Shown one piece after another: positions 1 to 8,824 of a stretch of DNA of 64,000 bases. This DNA comes from Pseudomonas frederiksbergensis. GTDB taxonomy: Bacteria; Pseudomonadota; Gammaproteobacteria; Pseudomonadales; Pseudomonadaceae. The DNA lies in contig NZ_MOBR01000040.1 of assembly GCF_003732705.1 (NCBI RefSeq), positions 124,001 through 188,000 on the forward strand, given 5' to 3'. A model generated the notes under the pieces. It saw only the letters and a program-made list of their open reading frames with translations, was not told where the DNA came from and did not search any database. The number at the start of each line of letters is the position of its first letter. Position 1 is the first letter of the stretch. Made by a program: the position numbers and the translations under genes.

Positions 1-861
1 GCGATTGCCGAGACCGGGAGTTTTTCCGGCGCGGGCGAGCGGCTGCACCTGACCCAACCGGCGATCAGCAAGCGCATTGCCGGGCTGGAACAGCAATTAA
101 AGGTGCGATTGTTTGATCGCCTGGGCCGCGAAGTCGGCCTGACCGAGGCCGGACGCGCCCTGCTGCCCCGGGCTTATCAGATTCTCAACGTGCTGGACGA
201 CACCCGCCGCGCGCTGACCAACCTGACCGGCGAAGTGACCGGTCGTCTGACATTGGCCACCAGTCACCACATCGGCCTGCACCGTTTGCCGCCCTTATTA
301 AGGGAATTCACCCGACGCTACCCACAAGTAGCGCTGGATATTCAGTTCCTCGATTCGGAAGTGGCCTACGAAGAAATCCTCCATGGCCGCGCCGAACTGG
401 CGGTCATCACCCTGGCGCCGGAGCCCCACGCACTGGTCAAGGCCACGCCGGTGTGGGACGACCCGCTGGATTTCGTGGTGGCCCCGGAGCATTCGCTGAT
501 CAGCCACGGTCCGGTCACCCTCGCGGATATTGCCCTGCACCCGGCGGTGTTTCCCGGCGGCAACACCTTTACCCATCACATCGTCCAGCGCCTGTTCGAG
601 GCTCAGGGCCTGACGCCGAACATCGCCATGAGCACGAATTATCTGGAAACGATCAAGATGATGGTCTCGATCGGCCTGGCCTGGAGCGTTTTGCCCCGCA
701 CCATGCTCGATGAACAAGTGGCGCGCATACCTTTGCCGGGCATACAACTCACTCGCCAGCTAGGCTATATCCTGCACACGGAAAGGACGCTTTCGAATGC
801 GGCACGTGCCTTTATGGCCCTGCTGGATGCACAAATTGATCTGCCAGGGACCCACGGCTAA
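1..861 (+). CDS. LysR-family transcriptional regulator (5' end outside window)
   Basis: A LysR-type DNA-binding regulator whose first codons lie before the window, so it is partial. The visible frame opens inside the winged helix-turn-helix (HLTQPAISKRI), continues through LFDRLGREVGLTEAG, the usual end of that domain, and then about 210 residues of a periplasmic-binding-protein-like effector domain. It ends with TAA at 859-861. The effector is not readable from sequence. The next gene lies 69 bases downstream on the same strand with no clear terminator between them, so read-through is possible. Confidence 0.93.
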   Translation, partial: AIAETGSFSGAGERLHLTQPAISKRIAGLEQQLKVRLFDRLGREVGLTEAGRALLPRAYQILNVLDDTRRALTNLTGEVTGRLTLATSHHIGLHRLPPLLREFTRRYPQVALDIQFLDSEVAYEEILHGRAELAVITLAPEPHALVKATPVWDDPLDFVVAPEHSLISHGPVTLADIALHPAVFPGGNTFTHHIVQRLFEAQGLTPNIAMSTNYLETIKMMVSIGLAWSVLPRTMLDEQVARIPLPGIQLTRQLGYILHTERTLSNAARAFMALLDAQIDLPGTHG

Positions 862-930
862 CTTGTGCTAATCCTATAGAGCTGCAAAACCCCGTGCCTA
901 ACGCCCCACTCAGCCCAAGGCCTGCTGCCA

Positions 931-3900
931 ATGCCCAAATCTGTTGACCGTATTCCGCCGATGCCGCGCATTCAGGCCATAGACCCGCAGCGGTCAGAGC
1001 AGAGCTGGGAAAGCGCGCCGCAGTTATTGGCTGCACTCAACGGCGCGCATCTGGGGGCATGGTATTGGGACATCGAACGCGGGCAGATCAGTTGGTCCCG
1101 GGGCACGCAGGCGTTGTTCGGCTTCGACCCCAAGCAACCCTTGCCGGCTGATTTGGAATACCTTGACCTGCTGCCCCCGGAGGACCGGGCGAAAACCATT
1201 CGCGCGTTCCATCAGGTGATTGCCGGCGCCCCGCTGGAACAGGCGATGCATCACCGCATCCGCTGGCCCGACGGCAGCCTGCACTGGCTGGAGATCAACG
1301 GCAGTCTGCTGCCGGACAAACACGGCCGGCCACGGATGATCGGGGTGATTCGCGAGATCACCCACCAGCGCCAACGGGAACAAGCCCTGAGCAGCTCGGA
1401 AAAGCGTTTCGCCACGCTGTTCCATTTGTGCCCGAACATGGTGCTGCTGACCCGCCAGGAAGACGGCTTGATCAGCGAGGCCAATCAATATTTCGAAAGC
1501 CTGTTCGGCTGGCCGGTGCAAAGTGTGATCGGCCGTACCACGCTGGAACTGGGCCTGTGGGTACATCCCGAGCAACGGGCGGCGCTGGTCAAGGCGACCA
1601 AGGCCAAGGGCGAACTGATCAGCATGGAAGTCCAGTTTCGCGCCAGCAATGGCCAGGTCCACGATGGCATCCTCAGTGCGCAAAAGGTCGAACTCGAAGG
1701 TCAGCCCTATCTGCTGAGCACCTTCCTCGACACCACCGAACGCAAAGCCGCCGAACATGCGCTCAAGGACAGCCAGGAACGTCTCGATTTGGCCTTGGAC
1801 TCGGCGCAACTCGGCACTTGGGATTGGCACATTCCCAGCGGCATGCTCTACGGCTCAGCGCGGGCGGCGCAGTTGCACGGTATGGAACCCAAGCCGTTTC
1901 ACGAAGCCTTTGATGAGTTTTTCGAAGGCGTGCCCGACGAAGAACGGGACAGCATGCGCAACGCCTACCGCAGCCTGCGCGAAGGCCCGGCGGGCAATTA
2001 TCAGCTGACGTATCGCGTGCAATTGCCCGACGGCAGTTCGCGTTACCTGGAAAGCCGCGCCCGGCTCTATCGCGACGAAAACGGCATTCCGCTGCGGATG
2101 GCCGGCACCCTGCTGGACATCACCGATCAGGTCGAGCGCGAGCTGCTGCTGGTGGCCTCGGAAGAGAAATTTGCCACGCTGTTTCAAGTCAGCCCGGACC
2201 CGATCTGCGTCACCCGCCAGGAAAGTGGCCAGTTCATCGAGATCAATTCCAGCTTCACCCAGATCTTCGGCTGGACCGCCGCCGACGTGATTGGCCGCAG
2301 TGCCGATGAAATCGGCCTGTGGGACGCCTCAGCGAAAAGCCTGCAACGGATCGAACAAGTCATCCGCGAGCAAGGCCTGAGCAACGTCGCAATCGTCGTT
2401 CAGCACAAGGACGGGCAAGCCCTGACCTGCGTGATTTCCAGCCGGCAAATCAGCGTCGGCGACCAGCCGTGCATCGTCACGACCCTGCGCGACATCACCC
2501 AGCAGCAACGTTCGGAAGCGGCGCTCAAGGCCAGCGAAGAGAAATTCGCCAAGGCGTTCCACTCCAGCCCCGACGCCATCACCATCACCGAGCGTGACAC
2601 CGGGCGCTATCTGGAGGTCAACGACGGTTTCTGCCGCCTGACGGGCTATCGCGCCGACGAAGTGGTGGGCAAGACCGTGTATCAGGTCGGCATCTGGGCC
2701 GAAGAAAAACAACGTTCGTCGCTTCTGGCCGAGCTACAGATCAAGGGTCGCGTGCACCATCAGGAGATGCTCGGGCGCAATAAACGCGGGGACCTGCTCA
2801 CCGTCGAAGTCTCGGTAGAACCGATCACCCTTAACGAAACCGCGTGCCTGCTGCTGACCGCCCGAGACGTCAGCCTGTTGAAAAACGCCGAAGCGCAGAT
2901 CCGTCACCTGGCCTATCACGACCCGTTGACCAACCTGCCCAACCGCGCGCTGCTGATGGATCGCCTGAGCCAGCAAATCGCCCTGCTCAAACGCCACAAC
3001 CTGCGTGGTGCCTTGATGTTCCTCGACCTCGACCACTTCAAGCACATCAACGATTCCCTCGGTCACCCGGTCGGCGACACGGTGCTGAAGATCATCACGG
3101 CACGGCTCGAAGCCAGCGTGCGTATGGAAGACACCGTGGCGCGGCTGGGTGGTGACGAGTTCGTGGTGCTGCTCAGCGGACTTGAAGGTTCGCGCAGCGA
3201 AGTCAGCGAGCAGGTGCGGGACCTGGCCGACACCTTGCGCGAATTGCTCTCGGAGCCGATGTTCCTCGACGGCCAGCGCCTGCAAGTCACGCCGAGCATC
3301 GGTATTGCGCTGATCCCCGACCACGGCTCGACACCGACTGACCTGCTCAAACGCGCCGACATTGCCCTGTACCGGGCCAAGGATTCGGGGCGCAATACCA
3401 CGCAGATGTACCACAACACCATGCAGAAGGCCGCCAGTGAGCGTTTGCGCATGGAAACCGATCTGCGCCTGGCCCTTTCCCGGGGCGAATTCACCGTCCA
3501 CTACCAGCCGCAGGTCGATGCCCAGGACAATCGGATCATCGGCGCCGAAGCCCTGGTGCGCTGGAATCATCCGGAACTGGGCGCGCAATCCCCCACCGAG
3601 TTCATCAAGGTGCTGGAAGACAGCGGGCTGATTCTGGAAGTCGGGACCTGGATCGTCGACGAAGCCTGCGATGCCTTCAAACATTTGATCGCCAAGGGCC
3701 TGATCGACCCACTCAATTTCAGCCTGTGCGTGAACATCAGCCCGCGGCAATTCCGCCAGAACGACTTCGTCGAACGCATCGAACGCAGCCTGAGCAGCCA
3801 CGGCCTGCCCTGCTCGTTGCTGAAACTGGAAATCACCGAGGGCATCGTCATCCAGAACCTGGAAGACACCATCAGCAAAATGCGCCGCCTGAAAAAACTC

Positions 3901-4209
3901 GGTGTGAGCTTTGCCATGGACGACTTCGGCACTGGCTATTCCTCGCTGACCTACCTCAAGCGCCTGCCCGTGGACACGTTGAAAATCGACCAGTCGTTTA
4001 TCCGCGACGCCACCACCGACCCCAACGACGCGGAAATCATCCGCGCCATTGTTGCCATGGCCCGCAGCCTGGAACTGGAAGTGATTGCCGAAGGAGTGGA
4101 AACCCGAGAGCAGTTGGGGTTTTTACAAGGATTGGGTTGCCATTTGTATCAGGGATATCTGCACAGTCGACCGTTGCCGGTGGAGGATTTTCAAAAGTTG
4201 CTCAAATGA
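931..4209 (+). CDS. Multi-PAS sensor protein with GGDEF and EAL domains
   Basis: A 1092-residue c-di-GMP signalling protein. About five PAS/PAC modules fill residues 30-655 (each ends in a D-I-T or D-T-T type motif followed by a helical linker and SSEKRF/ASEEKF). A GGDEF domain starts near 658 (LAYHDPLTNLPNR) with an intact GGDEF motif near 740. An EAL domain covers about 830-1090, with EALVRW near 872, DDFGTGYSSL and VIAEGVET. Both active-site motifs are intact, so cyclase and phosphodiesterase activity are both possible; such hybrids often favour one. No transmembrane segment is obvious, so it is probably cytoplasmic, sensing ligand or redox through PAS. The start ATG is weakly supported; the ATG ten codons on is an alternative. 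Confidence 0.94.
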   Translation: MPKSVDRIPPMPRIQAIDPQRSEQSWESAPQLLAALNGAHLGAWYWDIERGQISWSRGTQALFGFDPKQPLPADLEYLDLLPPEDRAKTIRAFHQVIAGAPLEQAMHHRIRWPDGSLHWLEINGSLLPDKHGRPRMIGVIREITHQRQREQALSSSEKRFATLFHLCPNMVLLTRQEDGLISEANQYFESLFGWPVQSVIGRTTLELGLWVHPEQRAALVKATKAKGELISMEVQFRASNGQVHDGILSAQKVELEGQPYLLSTFLDTTERKAAEHALKDSQERLDLALDSAQLGTWDWHIPSGMLYGSARAAQLHGMEPKPFHEAFDEFFEGVPDEERDSMRNAYRSLREGPAGNYQLTYRVQLPDGSSRYLESRARLYRDENGIPLRMAGTLLDITDQVERELLLVASEEKFATLFQVSPDPICVTRQESGQFIEINSSFTQIFGWTAADVIGRSADEIGLWDASAKSLQRIEQVIREQGLSNVAIVVQHKDGQALTCVISSRQISVGDQPCIVTTLRDITQQQRSEAALKASEEKFAKAFHSSPDAITITERDTGRYLEVNDGFCRLTGYRADEVVGKTVYQVGIWAEEKQRSSLLAELQIKGRVHHQEMLGRNKRGDLLTVEVSVEPITLNETACLLLTARDVSLLKNAEAQIRHLAYHDPLTNLPNRALLMDRLSQQIALLKRHNLRGALMFLDLDHFKHINDSLGHPVGDTVLKIITARLEASVRMEDTVARLGGDEFVVLLSGLEGSRSEVSEQVRDLADTLRELLSEPMFLDGQRLQVTPSIGIALIPDHGSTPTDLLKRADIALYRAKDSGRNTTQMYHNTMQKAASERLRMETDLRLALSRGEFTVHYQPQVDAQDNRIIGAEALVRWNHPELGAQSPTEFIKVLEDSGLILEVGTWIVDEACDAFKHLIAKGLIDPLNFSLCVNISPRQFRQNDFVERIERSLSSHGLPCSLLKLEITEGIVIQNLEDTISKMRRLKKLGVSFAMDDFGTGYSSLTYLKRLPVDTLKIDQSFIRDATTDPNDAEIIRAIVAMARSLELEVIAEGVETREQLGFLQGLGCHLYQGYLHSRPLPVEDFQKLLK

Positions 4210-4220
4210 CACGGGCACAA

Positions 4221-4257
4221 AAAAGGGCGCCAGATTGGCCAGATTGGCGCCCTTTTT
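4221..4257. terminator. Bidirectional rho-independent terminator
   Basis: Stem GGGCGCCA (4225-4232) pairs with TGGCGCCC (4245-4252), flanked by an A-run on the left and a T-run on the right. It can therefore stop both the PAS-GGDEF-EAL gene and the convergent ibpA gene. Confidence 0.85.
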
Positions 4258-4268
4258 GTTGCCCGGAC

Positions 4269-4715
4269 TCAGTGCTGCAGAGCCGGTTTCTGCGCCCCGT
4301 TGATCGGGATGCGCTTGGCTTTCGCCTCTTCCGGAACCACCCGCAACAGGTCGATGCTCAACAAACCGTTGCTCAGGTCGGCGGCCTTGATTTCGATGTG
4401 GTCCGCCAGACGGAACGACAGTTTGAACGCGCGTTGGGCAATGCCTTGGTGCAAGTAGGTCACGCTGTCATTGGCGTCGCGTTTGCCGCCGCTGATGGTC
4501 AGCACACCCTTCTCGACTTGAAGTTCCAGGTCTTCTTCCTGGAAACCGGCGGCCGCTACGACGATGCGGTATTGGTCGTCGCCGTGTTTTTCCACGTTAT
4601 AGGGTGGATAGGTGCTGCCAGGTTCGTTGCGCAGGGCAGTTTCGAACAGGTCGTTGAAACGGTCGAAACCCACCGAGGAACGGAAAAGTGGCGCGAGGGA
4701 AAATGCAGTGCTCAT
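4269..4715 (-). CDS. ibpA: Small heat-shock protein, Hsp20/alpha-crystallin family
   Basis: A 148-residue holdase chaperone that binds unfolding proteins and passes them to DnaK/ClpB. The N-terminus (LAPLFRSSVGFDRFNDLFE) is typical of IbpA. It is followed by an alpha-crystallin domain of about 90 residues (PPYNVEKHGDDQYRI through LSIDLLRVVPEEAKAKRIPI), ending in the I-P-I anchor motif. The gene is monocistronic, with its own terminator and heat-shock regulatory elements upstream (listed separately). The length matches the family. Confidence 0.97.
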   Translation of the reverse strand: MSTAFSLAPLFRSSVGFDRFNDLFETALRNEPGSTYPPYNVEKHGDDQYRIVVAAAGFQEEDLELQVEKGVLTISGGKRDANDSVTYLHQGIAQRAFKLSFRLADHIEIKAADLSNGLLSIDLLRVVPEEAKAKRIPINGAQKPALQH

Positions 4716-4785
4716 GATTCAAATCTCCTGAAAACAATCAGCAAGGTTTTTTGTCTCCGCGACCCGAATTCGGCATCGCGTAACC
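4716..4785 (-). promoter_or_regulatory. ROSE-like RNA thermometer in ibpA 5' leader
   Basis: On the minus strand the Shine-Dalgarno TCAGGAG (4725-4731) can pair with CTTGCTGA (4738-4745) if one G is left bulged. This reproduces the conserved ROSE hairpin in which a U-Y-G-C-U motif masks the SD. A second stem, CGCGA (4776-4780) with TCGCG (4758-4762), lies just upstream and encloses the palindrome CCGAATTCGG. ROSE elements controlling ibpA-type genes are established in Pseudomonas and other proteobacteria; the folding here is by eye. Confidence 0.8.
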
Positions 4786-4788
4786 CTT

Positions 4789-4816
4789 AGATAGGGACCG
4801 CTGATTGCATTTCAAG
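4789..4816 (-). promoter_or_regulatory. Sigma-32 heat-shock promoter of ibpA
   Basis: On the minus strand CTTGAAA (4810-4816) is followed after 13 bases by CCCTATCT (4789-4796). This is close to the sigma-32 consensus CTTGAAA-N13/14-CCCCATNT and is correctly placed before the thermometer leader. Confidence 0.85.
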
Positions 4817-4835
4817 AGGTTTTTTTCAGATTTTT

Positions 4836-5810
4836 TTAAGCCGCTTCGGCGACTTTAAGCCCCAGCAAACGGGAAACCTGATCCAGCTCGGTTTCACGCC
4901 GCAGCACGGTAAACAACTCCACCGCTTCAGGATAATTGCGGGTCAGCATCGCCAGCCACTGCTTCAAGCGACCCGGCGATTGACGCGGGGTCATCTGTGC
5001 CTTGGCTTGCAGCCAGAAATCCTGGATCAGCGGCAGCAACTCGGCCCAGGTCATCTCGACCACTTCTTCACCGGCGCGCGCGGCGGCGATTTGTCGGGCC
5101 AGGTCCGGGCGCGACACCAGGCCGCGACCGAGCATGATGTCTTCCACGCCGCTGATTTCACGGCAACGGCGCCAGTCTTCAACGCTCCAGATATCGCCAT
5201 TGGCGAACACCGGCACCTTGACCACGTCTTGCACTCGCGGAATCCATTCCCAATGAGCCGGCGGTTTGTAGCCATCGGTCTTGGTTCGCGCATGCACCAC
5301 GATGTGCGCCGCGCCGCCTTCGGCCAGGGCTGTGGCGCAGACCAGCGCGCCGTCCGGGCTGTCGAAGCCCAGGCGCATTTTGGCGGTGACCGGGATATGC
5401 GCAGGCACCGCGCGACGCACGGTTTCGACGATTTCGTTGAGCAGTTCAGGTTCTTTGAGCAGGACCGCGCCACCGCGAGACTTGTTGACGGTCTTGGCCG
5501 GGCAACCGAAGTTCAGGTCGATGACTTCGGAACCCAGTTCGCAGGCCAGCGCGGCGTTTTCCGCCAGGCACACCGGATCGGAACCGAGCAGTTGCACGCG
5601 CAACGGCACGCCGGACGCGGTGCGGGCGCCGTTCAGCAGTTCCGGGCCGAACTTGTGGTAATAGGCAGGCGTGAGCAGTTGATCGTTGATCCGAATGAAT
5701 TCGGTCACGCACCAATCGATACCGCCGACGCGGGTCAGCACGTCCCGCAGGATGTTGTCGACCAACCCCTCCATGGGCGCCAAAGCAATTTGCATGGAAA
5801 ACACACTCAA
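4836..5810 (-). CDS. dusC: tRNA-dihydrouridine(16) synthase
   Basis: A 324-residue flavoenzyme that reduces uridine in the D-loop of tRNA. The FMN-binding TIM barrel begins with MQIALAPMEG. The catalytic cysteine sits in DLNFGCPAKTVNKSRGGAVL, followed by phosphate-binding FANGDIWSVEDW and MLGRGLVSRPDL. The 4-residue-plus-SRGG active-site region and the helical C-terminal domain fit the DusC rather than DusA/DusB subgroup. The start may be the listed ATG or the internal Met6. A second Dus gene (dusA) lies at 37 kb. Confidence 0.95.
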   Translation of the reverse strand: MSVFSMQIALAPMEGLVDNILRDVLTRVGGIDWCVTEFIRINDQLLTPAYYHKFGPELLNGARTASGVPLRVQLLGSDPVCLAENAALACELGSEVIDLNFGCPAKTVNKSRGGAVLLKEPELLNEIVETVRRAVPAHIPVTAKMRLGFDSPDGALVCATALAEGGAAHIVVHARTKTDGYKPPAHWEWIPRVQDVVKVPVFANGDIWSVEDWRRCREISGVEDIMLGRGLVSRPDLARQIAAARAGEEVVEMTWAELLPLIQDFWLQAKAQMTPRQSPGRLKQWLAMLTRNYPEAVELFTVLRRETELDQVSRLLGLKVAEAA

Positions 5811-5883
5811 CGAAAAACGTGCGGCAGTTTACTGGTTTCGGCGCGCAGAAGGTATTTCGTCAGACGGGGCGGTGGCGATTGTG

Positions 5884-5987
5884 ATGACGCCTTCGCGGGC
5901 AAGCCTCGCTCCTACAGGTTTTGCGGCGTATGCAAATTGGGCGCACGGCACAAATATGTAGGAGCGAGGCTTGCCCGCGAAGAGGCC
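5884..5987. repeat. REP pair (inverted, GTAGGAGCGAGGCTTGCCCGCGAA type)
   Basis: Two inverted copies of the Pseudomonas REP core, about 5890-5918 and 5957-5985, separated by a 38-base spacer, between the dusC promoter side and the thioesterase stop. The copies form a long cruciform-capable doublet (REPIN/BIME). Confidence 0.85.
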
Positions 5988-5998
5988 CTTCAAGACAC

Positions 5999-6436
5999 CT
6001 AGACAGGCATTGGCAACGCCGGGCCGTAGCCCTCGATGAACTCCGCCGGCATGCGCTTGGGCTTGCCGGTGGACAGTTCGATGCAGACGAAAGTGGTCTG
6101 GGCCCGCAGCAGCGTGGTGTTGTCACTGGGGCGCTTGAGCTGGAAGTGTCGGGTCATTTTCAGGCGCTGGTCCCAATCGACGATCCAGGTCGCCAATTGC
6201 AGCTCATCACCTTCATAGGCAGCGGCGAGGTAATCGATCTCATGGCGAACCACGGCCATCGCCCGATCCAGCCGCCGGTACTCGACCAGGTCCAGGCCAA
6301 GTCGTTGCGAGTGGCGCCAGGCGCAGCGCTCAAGCCAGGTCACATACACCGCGTTGTTCGCGTGACCCAGCCCGTCGATGTCCTCGGCGCCGACTTCCAG
6401 ATCAATGATAAATGGCGTTGCCCGATCCCAGCCCAT
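5999..6436 (-). CDS. Acyl-CoA thioesterase, 4HBT hotdog family
   Basis: A 145-residue single-hotdog protein, the usual length for YbgC/FcbC-like thioesterases that cleave acyl-CoA. The signature EDIDGLGHANNAVYVTWLE near residues 18-36 contains the D-x-x-G-H-x-N-N motif with the catalytic aspartate. The substrate chain length cannot be read. It is transcribed away from the alpha/beta hydrolase gene's end by 48 bases in the same orientation, so the two may share a transcript. Confidence 0.9.
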   Translation of the reverse strand: MGWDRATPFIIDLEVGAEDIDGLGHANNAVYVTWLERCAWRHSQRLGLDLVEYRRLDRAMAVVRHEIDYLAAAYEGDELQLATWIVDWDQRLKMTRHFQLKRPSDNTTLLRAQTTFVCIELSTGKPKRMPAEFIEGYGPALPMPV

Positions 6437-6484
6437 GCCCCACTCCCGGTCAGATAAATTCGACCGGGGCAGTGTAACGGATGC

Positions 6485-7318
6485 TCAGGCCGATTGCCGC
6501 GCTTGAAGGCTGCGGCCGGCCAGCAGTGATAGCACCCCATCAATCACCCGAGGGTCTGCCATTACTCGGTGATGACCGCCCTCTTCCAGGCGCAGCAAGC
6601 GGCTGTCGAACCAGGCTTCGTGAATCAGTTGGGATTCCTTGGCGGATACATAGCGATCGTCTTCGGCGTGGACGATCAGCCCCGGCATATCGAGTTGATA
6701 GTGCGCGACATCCAGGGTGGCAGCGCGCATGCCGACGTCTTTCTCGACCTGACGAATGAACGCCGAGCGGGCTTTCGGTGGCAGCCGCACATAACGGGCG
6801 AAACCGCGCAGCACGCCAAGAATCCGCGCCGGAGCGCCAATCGTGACCAGGGTTTCGGTGCGCAGACCCAACTGCACCGCGAGCATTGCACTGGCGCCGC
6901 CCATGGAATGACCGATCACCGCTTGCAGGGGCGGCAATTCAGCGGCCGCTTCGAGCATGGCTCGGGCGAAGAGCACCACATTGGCCTCACGACCCGGTGA
7001 GCGACCATGGGCCGGCCCATCCAGCGCGACGACGGTGTAACCGGCGTCCACCAACGCGGTGATCAGGTTGGCGAACTGCGTCGGCCGGCCTTCCCAACCG
7101 TGCATCAGCAAGACCGTCGGGCCTTGCCCCCAACGCAACGCGGAGAGGCCGAAGCGCAACGTGATGCGCTCGGATTTAGCCAGCAGCGGCAACTCCCAGT
7201 CACTGGGTGCGAACGTGCGCGGCGTCATGAATGCCAGGCGCATTTTGCTCGCGACCATTTGTGGTGCGACCCAACCCAAGGTGCCATTAACGCCACGAAC
7301 CCACTTTAACGTGCTCAT
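6485..7318 (-). CDS. Alpha/beta hydrolase
   Basis: A 277-residue hydrolase. The nucleophile elbow is VIGHSMGGAS, the oxyanion region HGWEGRPTQF, the likely acid aspartate VHAEDDRYVS and the likely catalytic histidine EEGGHHRVM. No signal peptide is evident, so it is cytoplasmic. Substrate unknown; esterase or lipase-like activity is the family default. It lies 32 bases after the tetR gene on the same strand, so co-transcription with that regulator is likely. Confidence 0.9.
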   Translation of the reverse strand: MSTLKWVRGVNGTLGWVAPQMVASKMRLAFMTPRTFAPSDWELPLLAKSERITLRFGLSALRWGQGPTVLLMHGWEGRPTQFANLITALVDAGYTVVALDGPAHGRSPGREANVVLFARAMLEAAAELPPLQAVIGHSMGGASAMLAVQLGLRTETLVTIGAPARILGVLRGFARYVRLPPKARSAFIRQVEKDVGMRAATLDVAHYQLDMPGLIVHAEDDRYVSAKESQLIHEAWFDSRLLRLEEGGHHRVMADPRVIDGVLSLLAGRSLQARQSA

Positions 7319-7350
7319 CGCTCCACTCCTCAGGCCATTTTGCCTTCAGG

Positions 7351-7890
7351 TCATAGCACCGCTGATTTGGCGGCGCGCAGCAATCGATCGGACAATTCGC
7401 CTGGCCCCAACGCTCGTGCCAGGGCCAAACCGCCGACCATCAAGGCCATGTCGGCCAAGGCTTTATCGGTGTCTTCCGGGCTGGCCGCCAACTGCGCGAC
7501 CATCAGTTCCACATGCTCATTCAACGCCACACGGAATGCGTCCGGCAGACGCCCCAGCTCACCGACCGAAGCCGGGATCGGGCACGCCGAGCCCGAGGAA
7601 TCACGGTGTTTGCGCGACAGGTAAAACGCAGCCACCAACGCGCGGCGTTCTTCACCGGTCAACTCGGCATCCATGTCGGCAATCAGCTCGCGACGGTGGC
7701 CGAGCAGTTGCTTGAACGCCTCCAGCATCATCGCGTCCTTGCTTTCGAAGTGTGCATAGAAGCCACCAACCGTCAGGCCGGCCGCCCCCATCACTTCACC
7801 CACGCTCGGCTCGGCCGGGCCGCGCTGGATCAGCGCTGCGCTGGCAGCCTTGAGGATGCGTTCACGGGTTTGAGCTTTTTTATCGTTCAT
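7351..7890 (-). CDS. TetR/AcrR-family transcriptional repressor
   Basis: A 179-residue regulator with an N-terminal TetR helix-turn-helix (TRERILKAASAAL ... SVGEVMGAAGLTVGGFYAHF, residues 8-50) and a helical ligand-binding C-terminal domain. It probably represses its own operon, which includes the alpha/beta hydrolase immediately downstream; an AT-rich inverted repeat sits just upstream of its start. The ligand is unknown. Confidence 0.93.
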   Translation of the reverse strand: MNDKKAQTRERILKAASAALIQRGPAEPSVGEVMGAAGLTVGGFYAHFESKDAMMLEAFKQLLGHRRELIADMDAELTGEERRALVAAFYLSRKHRDSSGSACPIPASVGELGRLPDAFRVALNEHVELMVAQLAASPEDTDKALADMALMVGGLALARALGPGELSDRLLRAAKSAVL

Positions 7891-7900
7891 CGTTGCCTCC

Positions 7901-7933
7901 GAATATTACGACTAGAATATTATTCGCATAATA
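7901..7933. promoter_or_regulatory. Candidate TetR operator/promoter
   Basis: TATTAT (7918-7923) and ATAATA (7928-7933) form a perfect 6-bp inverted repeat around TCGC. A direct repeat GAATATTA (7901-7908 and 7915-7922) overlaps it. The block lies 11-43 bases upstream of the tetR start, where an autoregulatory operator and an AT-rich -10 would be expected. Confidence 0.5.
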
Positions 7934-8016
7934 AATTTGCGCAAGTCAAGGGTGTGACCGCTGGTCTGAAGAACAGTTTTGAAGAAAAAGGAGAGTTGGC
8001 CAAACGCCAGACAAAC

Positions 8017-8046
8017 AAAAGGGCCATTCAATAATTGAATGACCCT
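8017..8046 (-). terminator. Terminator of the tRNA-Ala/Glu operon
   Basis: On the minus strand GGGTCATTCAAT pairs with ATTGAATGGCCC (one mismatch) and is followed by TTTTGTTTG. It lies 27 bases beyond the last tRNA-Glu gene. Confidence 0.85.
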
Positions 8047-8072
8047 TATAAATCCCGCAGAGCGGGTAATCG

Positions 8073-8148
8073 TGGCGTCCCCTAGGGGACTCGAACCCCT
8101 GTTACCGCCGTGAAAGGGCGGTGTCCTAGGCCACTAGACGAAGGGGAC
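8073..8148 (-). tRNA. tRNA-Glu (UUC), copy 2
   Basis: A 76-base tRNA reading GTCCCCTTCGTCTAG at the 5' end, with anticodon loop CTTTCAC (anticodon TTC) and an encoded CCA. It is the last of four tRNA genes in the Ala-Glu-Ala-Glu transcript and identical in sequence to the copy at 8357-8432. Confidence 0.97.
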
Positions 8149-8228
8149 ACAAACCCTTCTATACAACTGATCAACGCTGAGTGTTGATCGCCTCAAGGCC
8201 GGTGTGGCCAGACCTTGAGTTGTAAAAT

Positions 8229-8304
<76 letters not shown>

Positions 8305-8356
8305 GATTTTTCGCCTGGCGGCGGAGCAGCATCTTGCGACACTGCTTCTGTAAAAC

Positions 8357-8432
8357 TGGCGTCCCCTAGGGGACTCGAACCCCTGTTACCGCCGTGAAAG
8401 GGCGGTGTCCTAGGCCACTAGACGAAGGGGAC
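8357..8432 (-). tRNA. tRNA-Glu (UUC), copy 1
   Basis: A 76-base tRNA with anticodon TTC and encoded CCA, identical to the downstream copy at 8073-8148. The spacer between each Ala and Glu gene is also duplicated and contains the inverted repeat GATCAAC/GTTGATC, probably a processing hairpin. Confidence 0.97.
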
Positions 8433-8511
8433 GCAAACCCTTCTATACAACTGATCAACGCTGAGTGTTGATCGCTTCAAGGCCGGTGTGGCCAGACCTT
8501 GAAGTGTAAAT

Positions 8512-8587
<76 letters not shown>

Positions 8588-8608
8588 TCATCGCTGAGGA
8601 CGGGGCGA

Positions 8609-8637
8609 ATCTTAATGGCGCATCGGAAGGCTGTCAA
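8609..8637 (-). promoter_or_regulatory. Sigma-70 promoter of the tRNA operon
   Basis: On the minus strand TTGACA (8632-8637), a 17-base spacer and TAAGAT (8609-8614) are followed by a GC-rich discriminator (TCGCCCCG). This is the layout typical of stringently controlled stable-RNA promoters. It lies 21 bases before the first tRNA. Confidence 0.88.
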
Positions 8638-8721
8638 ACTTATTTTTAAAATATTTCAAAGTTTTTTGCCGACATAACAATCACTTACCGCCCTTCCCCC
8701 GTAAATTCGGGATATCTCCTG

Positions 8722-8813
8722 CTGTAGGAGCCAGGCTTGCCGGCGAATGAGACGCCGCGGTGTGTCTGTTACACCGCGTCATCGTTCTTCGCGAGCAAGC
8801 AACGCTCCTACAA
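8722..8813. repeat. Imperfect REP doublet
   Basis: CTGTAGGAGCCAGGCTTGCC and the inverted form TTCGCGAGCAAGCAACGCTC flank a short stem (GCCGCGGTGTG / ACACCGCG). It lies just after the gltX stop codon and may act as its 3' stabiliser or terminator. Confidence 0.7.
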
Positions 8814-8824
8814 AATCGTGTTGA

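Noticed and set aside
2734..3801. Long minus-strand reading frame of 355 codons opposite the GGDEF/EAL gene
   Set aside because: It is the mirror of a high-GC coding sequence; translation lacks recognisable domains and is rich in Q/H/R/G, typical of antisense frames, while the plus strand has clear GGDEF and EAL motifs.
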